From: Rheum nobile
Lineage: Eukaryota > Streptophyta > Magnoliopsida > Caryophyllales > Polygonaceae
NCBI GenBank assembly: GCA_027886185.1
Contig: WOAB01000226.1
Coordinates: forward strand, 1,302,001 to 1,366,000
Length of the DNA stretch: 64,000 nucleotides
Reading direction: 5' to 3'
Under the pieces are notes generated by a model. The model saw only the letters and a program-made list of their open reading frames with translations, was not told the origin of the DNA and did no database searches. The position numbers and the translations under genes are program-made. Shown here one piece after another: positions 35,690 through 47,905 of this stretch (the first letter of the stretch is position 1; every line of letters begins with the position of its first letter).

Positions 35690-36690
35690 ATAGTTATAGT
35701 CTATTACTATAGAATATAACCATGAGATATAACTAGATGATAAAACTATAGGATATAATCATATTATATAACTATAGAATATAACCAAATGATATAACCA
35801 TATGATATAACAATAGGATATAACCATAGTTATATACTATGATTATGTCCAAATTGGATATAACTATATGATATAATCATAGTATATAACTATAGAATAT
35901 AACCAAATTGGATATAACTATAGGTTATAATCATAGTATATAACTATAGGATATAACCATATGATATAACTATATGATATAATCATAATATATAAATATA
36001 GAACATAACCATAGGATATAACCAAATTGGATATAACTATAGGTTATAATCATAGTATATAACTATAGAATATAATTATAGGATATAACCGTATGATATA
36101 ACTATAGGATATAATCATATGATATAACTATAGGATATAATCATAGTATATAATTATAGAATATAACCAAATTGGATATAATTATAGTATATAACTATAG
36201 AATATAACCATAGCATATAACCAAATTGGATATAACTATAGGTTATAATCATAGTATATAACTATAGAATATAACTAGATGATATAACTATATGATATAT
36301 AGTCATAATTTATAATTATATAATATAACCATAGGATATAACCAAATTGGATATAACTATAGGATATAATCATAGTATATAACTATAGGATATAACCATA
36401 TGATATAACTATAGGATATAATCATAGTATATAAGTATAGAATATAACCATAGAATATAACCAAATTGGATATAACTATAGGTTATAATCAAAGTATATA
36501 ACTGTTGGATATAACCATATGATATAACTATAGAATATAATCATAATATATAAATATAACCATAAGATATAACCAAATTGGATATAACTATAGGATATAA
36601 TCATAGTATATAACTATAGAATATAATCATAGGATATAACCAAATGATATAACTATAGAATTTAACCATAGGATATAACCAAATTTGTTT
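35690..36690. repeat. 13-bp satellite array, right part
   Basis: The same monomer family in forward orientation, ending abruptly at ATAACCAAATTTG near 36685. Confidence 0.92.
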
Positions 36691-37640
36691 TGGGTTTTTT
36701 TAGGGTTTAGGGTCTTTATCATTACTGTACAAAGTTTAAGATTTCCAAGTTTAAGTTGGAGAAATAATTTACAAAATCTAGATAATGACCGAATATTATG
36801 GTAAATTGTTTAAGACGTATAATTTTGTGTTGGTAATTGGGGCAAGGACGTGGGGCTCGTTAGTATAGATGTATTTCTTTCCCATAATCTGAAATCAAAT
36901 AATGAATCTTAGACTTTGTACTAGAATGTATGTAAACCCTAAACCCCAAATCCTAAAATCCTAAAAACCCCCAAAACAAAACTCCACCCACACCTTTTGG
37001 GCGCCACCTAGTGGCGCCCAAGAGCTGTGTGTGAGATTTCTTTTGGGATTTGTTAGGGTTTAAGGTCTTTATCATTACAGTACGAAGTTTAAGATTTTCA
37101 AGTTTAAGTTGGAGAAATAACTTATAATATCTAGATATTGACCGGCTTAGGGTTTAGGGTTTGGGCGCCGCTTAGTAGAGCACAAGGGGTACAACATAAA
37201 TCCTTTGTGCTCTACCTAGTTGAGCACAAAGGCTGGATGGGGCAATTTGTTCGGACCTTGAAATGTGTGGGCGGTTGGGGCAATTTGTTCGGTTTAGGGG
37301 CTCTTTAGGATAATTGTATTTTCCCCATAATCTCAAACCAAATAATGACTTAGAGTTTGGCATTTGCCTATGAATTGTTATACTAAACCCTAAATATTAT
37401 GGTTTATAGGGCGCTACCTAGTAGAGCACAAAGAGTAACCCGCTTTTTTTAAAAAAAAAATTACTTCTTGGACGCCACCTAGTAGAGTACAAGGAGTAAT
37501 TTTTTTTATTTTTTTTTTACTTCTTGGGCGCTACCTAGTGGCGCCTAAAAAGTGACCTTTTTTTAAAATTTGATTTTTTAGGGTATAAAATATATAAGTT
37601 GAACTTAGAGGAAGCATAAAAGAGAATATAAAGGAGAGTC
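36691..37640. repeat. Tandemly duplicated block with six 25-bp palindromes
   Basis: Two diverged copies of a roughly 350-bp block: the phrase GGGTCTTTATCATTAC at 36711 recurs near 37062 with its following 80 bases, and CCCATAATCT...CAAATAATGA recurs near 36883 and 37324. Six palindromes of arm 11, centre 3, arm 11 start at 36997, 37161, 37205, 37407, 37468 and 37524. The block ends in AAAATATATAAGTTG and CATAAAAG, TATA-like. It resembles an isolated MULE end but no partner was found. Confidence 0.7.
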
Positions 37641-38389
37641 GAAGAGTTAAAGGTGGTGGTGTCTCAGCTCTTTCTCCGGTGAAGGTGGTGGCCGGTGTCT
37701 TTACGTCTTGGCATGTTGCATATGTTTTTTTTTATCAATGGATATGGTTATTAGTGCAGTAGTACTAAATGCTACAATAATTAATTAGTTTGGTTAAAAA
37801 ATTAATTTTCTAAGAGAAAATAACCAGCAATATATATGCACAAGATCAGATCTACGGGGGGTTGTGGGGGCCCCCGCTTCCTCCGGCAAATCCCTTATAA
37901 TATGTCGAATTTTTTGTTAAGTCCTGCTTTGAATTTTCAATTTTCATTATGTATACATAAAATGATAAGTATATGACAAGAAAAATGCATTAGTCTAGTG
38001 GTATTTGACTTGGAACTTGTGTGAAAAAAACTAAAGGTCATGGGTTCAATTTTTTAATCTTTTTTTTTTCTACTTTTGTTAAAAATTTGAGTCTTAATTG
38101 CCTTATTAAAATCTTTGTGTTTGATAAAAATGTTTATTTCTCTTTTGTTTTTTATTTTTCCTTCCATGTTTTAATTTTTTATTAACACAAAATTGAAATC
38201 TTACATCATTTAAATAATTTTTCAAAACGCAAAAAATAGAGTATATATTGCATGAATTAATCAAATTTCAGAAGATGAATCTCATACTTTTTTGTAGTTT
38301 TAAAATATTAATATAAATGTCAATTTATGAAGTGAAAAATATATGAAACTTGCCCCCTTTAACTAATTTCTAGATGCGCCACTGTATAT
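37641..38389 (-). other. Probable short non-autonomous repeat
   Basis: On the minus strand a segment begins CAGTGGCGCATCTAGAAATT near 38386 and extends to GGGGGCCCCCACAACCCCCC near 37860. Such CAGTGGCG starts with G-rich stretches mark a frequent plant dispersed repeat. The class could not be decided. Nothing recognisable lies between 37641 and 37845. Confidence 0.4.
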
Positions 38390-38403
38390 GCATTCGTAAT
38401 GTT

Positions 38404-41400
38404 TTTTTTTATATACAAGGCAAACATTAGGGTCCATCTAACACGATGGCTGCCCTAAATCATCCAAATGGATGATCTTTACAAACTGAGTTCCAAAAGA
38501 ATTTAATGTAGAGTTCAGTTGTAAGAACTCATATCTATCACTAAGAATTAGAGGAGTATGATGATGATCAATGGAGGGAGAAATAAGATGTCGGAACTAT
38601 TCTAGTGCAGAAGATGGGATGGGGTGAGTTGCCAGGAAGTCTGCGACACGATTGGTCTTCCGGAAGCAATGGAAGACCTGAAAATAAGTAAATGACGAAA
38701 GCAAAGAAGAAGCATCCAAAATAATGGAGTGGATTTCCCATAGAATTTTCCAGATGCCTCTGATGAAATTAATGACCAATAAATTATCGCCTTCGATAAT
38801 TAATTGTTTGATATTGAGCCTAGCAACAGATTGAATACTTGAAAGAGCTGCTAGCGCCTCACTACAGAGTATAGAGTTTGAAAGGATATGTTCCCGATGG
38901 AAAGAAAGAGCTTTTCCATTATGATCTCTGAGGATGTAGCCAAAATGTGAGGTGTTATCGTTTTTCTTAAAGCCGTCAAAATTAAGTTTTATCCAATTCT
39001 GAGGAGGTTTCTTCCATGTCTGATTTGTAATCAATGCTCGGTTTCTCCTGAAGGTTACTGATTTTATGGATTCAGTGGATAAGCTCCAGTCTTGAAAGAA
39101 TCACCAGGCTTGGTCTGAGAGGTATGAGTTAATAGGAGTAGGAGATTGGCGAAAGATAAGGTTGTTACGATGATTCCAGATGGACCACCAGAGAAATAGT
39201 AAAGGAACAAGGTTAGAATTGGATTGTCTGAAGTACTCAAAATTGTATTGAAAATCTGATGTGAATTGAAGAGAAAAATAGGATTGAAGTTTTGATTCAA
39301 GGTTAGATATCATTGATTGAGTGGATGAGCAAGTGAAGAACAAGTGATTAAGATCTTCATCCGCAATTTGACATAGTTGGCAGGTGGAGTAGACAGAGTG
39401 ATAATGACGGTTAAAACATTCCGTGGTCGGAAGGGCATCAATAATAGACTTCCAAATAAAGTTTTAAATTTTTGGAGGGATCTTTAATTTCCAAATCCAA
39501 GAGTAAGTTTGTGTTTGGGGCGTATGAAGCGCGCTATGGTTCAATTATGTGTGGAAGAAATGGTAAATTTACCGTCAGAATTAAATCTCCAAAGAAGTCG
39601 GTCTTCCATCGGTGTTACCAGAATGTGTATGTTAGTAATTTTATCAATGATGTGCTGAGGTAACAAAGTTTGTAAGTAAGGTAAATTCCATCGGTAGGAT
39701 GGGGTGATGAAAGATGATACAATTATATCAGATGCAGTATTGATGCGAAAATGAGGAAAGAGATCACATTTTGGGATCCAGGAATCAGACCAAAATTTAA
39801 TTGTTTGACCATTTCCGAGCTCCCAGCTAAGACCTTTCTTGAATTCATCTCGGAAATGTAGCAAATGTGAAAATTGCCAGGACTGTTTGGCATTCTTACG
39901 GTAGGAGAAAAGATCTGTAGAAGTAAGATATTTTTTGTGATAATTCGGACCCATATATTGTTAGCCTCAATTAAAATTTTCCATAATAACTTCATCTGAA
40001 AGGATTTGTTTATTTCATGGGTAGTGTGGAGGCCCAATCCCCCAAATGTCTTAGGTTTGCAGATTGAGTTCCAATTAACAAGGGAGCGGTAATTGGGGTT
40101 GTATTTGTTCCAGAAGAATTTTTTAATAATTTTATCCATTTCATTACAAATTGTAGTAGGGAGTAAAAAACTCTGCATTAAGTAATTAACTTTAGGACAT
40201 AAGTTTGATTGGATGAGAACCAGACATCCAACTTGAGATAGAGTGTTAGCCTTCCATTTTGATAATTGTTTTTATAGGTTCTGAATGTAGTCATCAAATA
40301 TTGCCTTTTTGACACGACCTCGAACAATAGGAATGCCTATATATTTTTCCATGGATTTAGTAACTGGTAAGTTAAGAATGGATGCAAGAGATGTGGTGTG
40401 GTGGGTATTGACGTTGGAGGATGTTTGTATAGAGCTTTTATGGAAGTTAATAGATAGTCTAGAGATACGACTAAAAGTGTTTTAAGAGGCCGTGAATATA
40501 ATGCATACTTTGTGGAATGACATGAGCAAAAATTAAGGTATCATCAGCAAAGGTGAGAAAGGGAATACACGTTCCATTACGGGTTAATTGAATTCCAATT
40601 TTCTAATTAGGTTGATGAGCTTCATGAGATAAAGTGCGGGAAAGGTATTCCATAGCGATAATAAAGATAAAAGGGGCAATGGGGTCACCTTGACGTAAGC
40701 CATAAAGAGGCTTGAACATAGGTCCAAATTCATTATTAACCAGTACCGAGAAAGTAGTAGAGGTAATGCAGGTCATAAGTTTTGTCACCCATTCAAGTGA
40801 GAAACCAAATTTTAGCAAAATAGCTCGAATAAAGTTCCAATTCAACTTATCGTAGGCCTTTTCCATGTCCAATTTAAGAGTCATCCATCCTTTTTTGCAT
40901 TTCTTTTTAGTATAAAAAGAATGAAAATTTTCGTGAGCTAATAGAATATTGTCTTGAATAGAACGTCCTTCCATAAATGTGCCTTGGTATGTACTAATTA
41001 ACTTAGGGAGGACTAATTTTAATCTGTTAGCCATAATTTTTGTAATAAATTTATACATCGTATTGCATAAACTAATCGGTCTGAAATGGTTGATAGTGAG
41101 TAGGTTGTCGTTCTTTGGGATAAGAGTTATGAATGAGTGAGCACATTCTTTTAACATTTGACCAGAGTGAAAAATGCTTAAATGGAAGGAGTCAGGGATT
41201 TACCAACAATGGGCCAGAAAGTTTGATAAAACTCAGCGGGATAGCCGTCACGTCCATGCGTTTTATTGGATGGTAAGGCAAAAACAACCTTTTTAATTTC
41301 CTCATAAGTTGGCAGCGCTAGCAGTTGAAGATTGTCTTGATGATCGATGACAGTAGGAATGATGTGGAGAACTTGATCTGAGAGCAGATGATTGGTTGAA

Positions 41401-41643
41401 GGAGTAAAACGTTGTTGTAATTCAAAAGAAATCAATTGTTGAATTAGGTGGTGTTCTTGAAAAATACACCCGTCTTGTGTTTGGAAGGTGAATATTTTCT
41501 GTCGATACATACGTATTTTAGCTAAGGATTGATAATATTTTGTATTTTTATTCATGTTTTGGAGGTGAGTAGATTTTGCTCGCTGTTTTTAGAACATGTG
41601 TTGAAATTTAGTTGATGTTACTTTGAGTTTGAGTTGTTCAAAA
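38404..41643 (-). mobile_element. 5'-truncated L1-type LINE with 14-bp target duplication
   Basis: Minus-strand non-LTR retrotransposon ending in a poly(A) tail (plus-strand T run from 38402). GCATTCGTAATGTT occurs at 38390-38403 and again at 41644-41657, a perfect 14-bp duplication (12 bp if tail bases are excluded). The 5' part, including the endonuclease, is missing, as is usual for incomplete reverse transcription. Confidence 0.93.
38597..41560 (-). pseudogene. LINE ORF2 remnant: reverse transcriptase, zinc-binding region, RNase H
   Basis: Read on minus from about 41555: pre-RT region (ALPSNKTHGRDGYPAEFYQ near 41290). Reverse transcriptase follows with FITLIPKNDN near 41125, HFRPISLCN, LDMEKAYDKLNW near 40880, YGLRQGDPIAP near 40700 and the catalytic FADDTLIF near 40550. 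Then FWNKYNPNYRSLVNWN and a GGLGLHT motif near 40110-40030, and a zf-RVT-like segment near 39380. RNase H at 39034-38597 reads IKLNFDGF, ILRDHNGK, SEALAAL, IEGDNLLVI and ends RKTNRVADFLATHP. Many stops and shifts break it, notably between 40600 and 40180. Endonuclease is absent. Confidence 0.9.
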
Positions 41644-41657
41644 GCATTCGTAATGTT

Positions 41658-43009
41658 GTCTAGCTCCTTTTATACATACATTTTCTTATATAAATCATTC
41701 AACTGCAAGGAACATTATGACATGCATTTTAATCCAAAGGGAACTTTACAAATTTGTAGATGCACATAATTATATTAATTTCATTGTATATGTACTACAA
41801 ACAAATGTATTGTACTCTCTATTCAATAATACTTGTATTTTAATCTTTAATACAATTATTAAGTTCAACTAAAATATTATAAATTTTTCTTAAAATTCAT
41901 AAAGTAATAATAATTTATCTCATTTCTAACCAATAAGTAAAGAGAATTTACATAAAACATGACTATATGTATAACTTATAATAACATAATTTATTATCAG
42001 TAAATTATTATCTAAAATATTAACATAATAATATTTTTTAAATAAATAAATAGCTAAAATGACTTTTAATAAAAGACGAAGAATATATAGTGAACAAATA
42101 TTCACATGGATGGTGAACCAGTGAACCACCAAGGTCTCAATATTCTTATATTAGGGGTAATAATATATGATATATGGATTAACTACTTAAAAATGCTTTA
42201 GAAATAAGATGAGTATACGTACGTACGTGTAGTGTACACACTTCCCAGTAATTAATCCAGATTTAGGTTTTTTTAATAATCATAAACTAAGAGAAAAAAG
42301 TTGGATAAGAGCATAATATAGAAGTTTTGGGAGATCACGTGGGAAGGCGATGAGAATGTCCACATACCCCTAAAAGGTAGGGCATGTCGGTATGAAAATG
42401 GTGTGCTGGCCCCCAAATATCACGTGACAGACCACGTGTCCTATAGGCGTTGGCGCCACGCTATCAGGACTTGCAGGAGCTGCACATGCAAGCTCCTACC
42501 TTCTCCAATTCACTTATTCCTGCCCTCCCTTAATAGCTTTTCTTTAATTTCAAGCCAAATAGTAGTAATCATAATTGTTGTTGGTCTTTAATTCATTCCA
42601 GTGATATTTTTATTGTCTCTACAAATATAAACTGTGTCACAGAAATCAGATTTGTAACACCAGTTTTTTATAAAAATGATTCTATAGCTAAATTTATAAA
42701 CCATTTCAAAGAGATAAATTAGAAAAAAAGGGAGACATCAGACATGACATAATTTAGTTAATTATAGTATAATTTTGTTTATAGATTAATAACAAAGTAA
42801 CTTTACTCAAACGAAATCGTACATGAATAGACGGGCCTGATTAATAAGGACAGGTGTCCGTCGACATCGATTTGTTCTCCTCTATCCGACTATCCCTGTA
42901 TCCCATACAACATTAAATAAATAAAAGGGTTGAGATCCGATGAGGATGAAAAGGAGGAGAAGAATCAGGAGAGCCGTCGGATGTGAAGTAAACAAAGTGT
43001 TCAGATCAT
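41658..43009. other. AT-rich spacer with a G-box cluster
   Basis: No coding region recognised. ACGTG cores lie at about 42336, 42422 and 42434 (TCACGTGGG, TCACGTGAC, CCACGTGTC) within 110 bp. From about 42840 the sequence resembles the end of the minisatellite element that follows. Confidence 0.5.
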
Positions 43010-44100
43010 TTTTCAAAAAATCGACACGGTCGAATTATTTGCGAAAAAGACGGATTCACATGCACGCAAAGTACAGATTTGTGTGCATACCAAATACACT
43101 GTGGAAGATAAGATGAGAGAATCCCACATCGGAAATATAAAGAAACCAAGACCACTATATAATACCATGGACTACTCCTCCTATTGTCAATTGGTTTTAG
43201 GATGGAACCCCATGGGCTTATATGGTGGGCTTGTGCACGGACGTACACGCCTCTCCCCTAACCAGCCCACGGACTTTAACATGGTATCAGAGCGGTTTGA
43301 TCTGGGTTTGGACTCCTGGTTGATTGGGCTTGTCGGCCTTAAGACACTAACGGACTTGCCGGCCTTAAGACATGATGTCAAGTGTCAACTGGACCAGGCC
43401 AGTTGTCACTTGAGGGGGCGTGTGGAAGATAAGATGGGATAATCTATATCGGAAATATAAAGAAACCAAGACCACTATATAATACCATGGACTACTCCTC
43501 CTATTGCCAATTGGTTTTAGGATGGAACAACATGGGCTTATATGATGGGCTTGTGCACGGACGTACACGCCTCTCCCCTAACAGTCCTACGGACTTTAAC
43601 ATACACTGTTGTGTGCATGTCAAATATACTACGGTGTGCACGTGAAGTTCATTTTTATGTGCATGAATAAAACGCGTGTGCTCATATGGAATGAAAAAAA
43701 CGTGTGCACATGAAATTACGACTATGTGCATGCGAAGTATACTACCGTTTACATGCGAAGTATACTACTGTGTGCATGTGAAAATGACATTTTGTTCATA
43801 CGAAATGCACTACGTGCTATGTGTGCATGTGAAACAACGTATGTGTGCATGTGTGCACATGAAAATAACATATGCGTGCATGAGAAAATGACTCAAAGCG
43901 CATATGAAATAACATATGTGCATATGTATGAAAACCAACGAAAATAACCTACGTGTGCATACGGAAATGACTTATGTGTGCACATGAAAACAACGTGTGT
44001 GCGTGCAAAACAACGTATGTCTACATACAGACTAAAATGTATGTGCACGCAGGACACGTTTTTTGCGAAAAAATCGATCGTGCCGAATTGTATATAATTT
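43010..44100. repeat. GTGTGCAT minisatellite element, copy 1
   Basis: Irregular units of about 22-24 bases around GTGTGCATRTG are bracketed by inverted phrases. The left reads AATCGACACGGTCGAATT and GCGAAAAAGACG (43019-43052); the right reads, on minus, CAATTCGGCACGATCGATT and CGCAAAAAACG. It is split by the TRIM at 43100-43601. A second copy with the same build lies at 59900-60560. Confidence 0.75.
43100..43601 (+). mobile_element. TRIM (miniature LTR retrotransposon), complete
   Basis: 502 bp. LTRs 43100-43281 and 43421-43601 (182 and 181 bp) start TGTGGAAGATAAG and end GGACTTTAACA. A Met-tRNA primer site TGGTATCAGAGC follows at 43282-43293, and a polypurine stretch TTGAGGGGGCG precedes the second LTR. 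The target duplication TACAC (43095-43099 and 43602-43606) is perfect. Only 139 bp lie between the LTRs and nothing is encoded. Confidence 0.96.
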
Positions 44101-44130
44101 TTTTCCTTGGCTGATCTAGACGTTCTTTTT

Positions 44131-45671
44131 CTTGATCCCATGATCTTAGAGCGTCTTCACTTCTCTCATAACTCCCGTGTCATCCTCACCTTATCTTTTC
44201 CTTTTAAAAAAAATATGTATTACCGAAAAGAAAAAGTATGAGTGTAGTAAAGATATTTCCGGAGAAGTATAAATTTCACTCGAAGATATCCGATCAATCA
44301 TAACTTGCATTTTTTATCAGAAAGTATACAAGTTGATTTTGAAATAAATTTTATCCTTATATCATAAAAAATGAAAAACAATAGAAAGAAAGAAGAGAGG
44401 ATACGTGTCCCATCTCGTGCATGCATCTTCTTCTCTTTCTCGGAAAACTGTGAGATATATGCTTCTCTGTTCTTGGAGCTTTTCCCATGAAGCCATTGGG
44501 GACACGTGGTGTCTCACGTGGCAGTTCATTGACACCTGGCATCATTTTCGTCCTTTGATTTTCGCTTGAACCCAACACACCCGCACTTAATTTGTTTTGT
44601 TATGGTTACCAACGATTCATGGTTTACCCGGAAGCGTTTTTGAGTGATAAGATTAGTTCGAGTTTGGGGTACGTACGTGACACAAAACGTTATGAATGTA
44701 TGTATGAATAATATTATGTACTCACGTATAAATTAAGGAAATCGAGAACGGCTTCTATTAATGTATTCAGACAGAAGAAGCGAAATTGATTGTTTTTCTC
44801 GCTCTTGCATCTAACATAATCAGGATCAAAGAGGTGTTTTCGAAATTGTTAATTAGGGTGTTTTGGACATCCAAAATAAATAAATATAGTTATATTAAAT
44901 TTAAAATTTAAAACTATTTAATATAACTTAATATATTATTCCTAGAATTAATCCTAGGCATCCAAACACACACTTAATGTTATGGGTTCTAAGATTAACT
45001 ATTAAATAAAATACACATAGTCACGATCAACATTTAGTTGATTTAGTAATTTAACACTAAATTTCTTTAAGTATTTTATCAAAAAGTTTTGAATTTAATA
45101 TTTATTAGATGTGTGTATGAAGACACTAATATTAAAAGAGATTCGATCGAATCAGATGAGCAAAACTAAAAAAAATACACGTAATCACAAACAAGAATAT
45201 TAAAGGTATGTGGATTATGTAATTGGAGGCAAGTCTAACATGATTTCAGTCCTTCCATAAAAAAAAAACAACATGATTTCAGTCCACGATATCATATTCG
45301 CTAAAATATCTCATTAATATATTTGCAAAAAATTGTCCATCTAAGTACGTTTCATATATTGTTGATATAGAGATAAACATAAAAAGTGCATGTAACAAAG
45401 TCAATTGCATGCTTTGAATGAATTGTTTCAAGGTATGAATTAATGTGTGTATTTACGTTAACAAAATTAGATAGAAAAAATAAATTACATAGTACGTCCC
45501 GTATCACCTTCATAAATACACGACAAATATTACGACAACTCTCAAACATAAAAATAATTTAGATCATACAGAACACAATTCTATTCGTCATTTTGTAGAA
45601 AATATAAGCTTGATCAATTCATGCACCCAAAATCACGTCATCGGAAAATGAAATTTAAATAACTTAGTACA
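44131..45671. other. AT-rich spacer
   Basis: No gene recognised. Two G-box/ABRE cores are at about 44500-44522 (GACACGTGGTG, TCACGTGGCAG). A possible 115-bp MITE with weak inverted ends (GTGTTTTGGACATCC near 44858, GGCATCCAAACACAC near 44957) is noted at low confidence. Confidence 0.45.
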
Positions 45672-46250
45672 ACATTTTTTATTTTTTTTATACAGGTAAA
45701 CAGAAGATATCCTTACATATCAGAAGGCATACCTAAATCATCACAATAGATGATTTTTACAAAAAAGATTTACAAGATGAAGAAAAACTAGAGCTCAGAT
45801 CTAAAAATAGAATCCGAGATCGTTACAACTGTGCGTAATCTTGTTGTGGCAGCAGGTAATCCAAAATAGCGTTGCATAGGATAATAGGGGAGATGTTTGA
45901 ATTAGCCAGAAAATCAACGGCTTTGTTGGACTCTCGGTAGCAGTGATGAACCTGAAAATAATCCAAACCATTCAACTGTGAGCGAATTTCTTGAATTATG
46001 GTTGAAATTTCCCAATGGATTTTTCATATTCCACGAATAGAATTAATGACAGAGAGATTGTCTCCTTCAAAAACTATCCGTCTAAAATCTTGCGAAATAG
46101 TCATGCGAAGACACTCGAGAGTGGCAAGCGCTTCAGCTTTAATAAGTGATGAGCAGAGAATATGTCTATGATTTAAGAAGACCATCTCACCTGAGTGATT
46201 TCGGAAAACATATCTAATATGTGTAACATGTTTTGTGACTTAAGATGATG
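45672..46250 (-). pseudogene. 3' end of a second LINE (RNase H fragment)
   Basis: Minus-strand frames read as the RNase H end of an L1-type element: VFRNHSGEMVFLNHRHILCS, EALATLECL, IVFEGDNLSVINSIRGI, EISTIIQEI, FQVHHCYRESNKAVDFLA. This parallels the RNase H at 38597-39034. A stop (TGA near 46025) interrupts it. The plus-strand T-rich run at 45675-45690 corresponds to a decayed poly(A) tail. Strongly 5'-truncated; no target duplication found. Confidence 0.85.
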
Positions 46251-47337
46251 GACACATTAAACAAATATAAAGATATATCTATATTAAAGAGACATTTGTT
46301 AGGTTGAATAATCGAGCATACGTACGTACGTCGTTAATTATAAATGAATAATCTATTATATAACTACTAAACGCAAATACCGACTGAGTCACGTGACACT
46401 TTCAGAATGAGCCCAAATTTTACGCTGCCACGTGGCGTCATGGTATTGAATTGGACACGTGGCGGCCTGTCGTTTTTTTAGATTTATTTATTTTAAAAAT
46501 TAAAAATTATGTATCCTTCCTTTTTTCTACATTTTACAATAACTTTTACATATATCAATATATCAATTTCCTTATTTAACAAATACAACTTACCATATTT
46601 TATAAAAAATCTATTTAATAAATTATAATATAAGATAGTCTAATAATTTACTTTCTGGATATGCTATATTAAAATATGCAAGATTACCACTTTCCAAATT
46701 TTTACCCACTAGGGTACATATTAGGTTTATTTTGGTGAAATCAATAAAATATATGAATACAATAAACATGTACGAAAGATTAATTGTTACATAACACTAT
46801 TTTATTATGGGTTAGTAGAAGATTTTTGAAATATTAGTGCAATAATTTATACAACCATGAGAACTTCTCAACTTATTTTTCTCTATATTTTTTTTTAATA
46901 ATTATATCCTTACAGAGTAGATAGATCATTATCATTTATAATTTTGATTCTTAAAAAAACTTAAACAAATTTTAAAAATTAACCTCACATGTTAGAATAT
47001 TCTGCAAACTCTCAAATATTATATGTCCTATATTCAATATCATCTACATTTTTTAAAATAAGTTTTAATATGGTGAATTTTATGAGTCCACTACACTTTT
47101 TAAGACAGCTTTGGATATTATTTCATGATTTTATTAGATGAACATTTAAGGCAAGATTACCAATATTGATAAGATTTTTCTTTGGCAAGAATGCGATCTA
47201 CCTATATATTTGTTTTAAAGATTAGTTAATACTCAAACTTGATTTTATAGGAATAAGAATGTTAACAATATATTTTATTTTATTGAAAAAAATTATATTA
47301 ATTAATTTAATCATAAATATAATTAACTAAGAGGTTT

Positions 47338-47905
47338 ATTGCTTTAGGTCGATTTGTCCACATAAATTGCCTACACTTGCCATACTAATATTATTTACAA
47401 TAAAATCTTAACAATATAGTAATAGAATCCTACACTTGCCATACTAATATTATTTACAATAAAATCTTTCCAAAATGTACAACAAAATATTCTGTAATAT
47501 TTGATTATCTTTTTTAAATATTGACCACAGAATATTCTATAATATTTATTTATGCAAATTGTCTTTTTGTGATGATTTGGTTTCCTTTATATTCCATTCT
47601 TTTTCCGCTGAAATCATATTGCCTTTCTCTCTGTGTATTTCTGCTTGAATCAAGGCATCAATACTTTATTGCTTTTGGTCGATTTGTCCACATAATTTGT
47701 TCAATCCACAATTAAAATTCACACCTTACTTTCTTGAGTTGTTCTTTTTCATCATCATGTGTATTAAGTAGCTACATTCCTAAATTGAGCTACCATCAAA
47801 ATCTTTCCAAAATGTACAAACAAATATTATGTAATATTTGATTATCTTTTTCCAATATTGACCACAGAATATTCTGTAATATTTATTTATGCACTATGCG
47901 AAAAT
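47338..47905. repeat. Direct repeats inside the Helitron
   Basis: A 40-base phrase (CCTACACTTGCCATACTAAT and on) occurs at 47370 and 47429. A longer unit with GGTCGATTTGTCCACATAA recurs at about 47345 and 47677, and its companion AATCTTTCCAAAATGTAC at about 47463 and 47801, giving a period near 335 bp. Confidence 0.8.

Noticed and set aside
36997..37548. Telomere-like TTTAGGG phrases near the palindromes
   Set aside because: Only scattered one- or two-unit matches; not an interstitial telomere array.
44858..44972. Possible 115-bp MITE
   Set aside because: Inverted ends match poorly and no duplication could be fixed.
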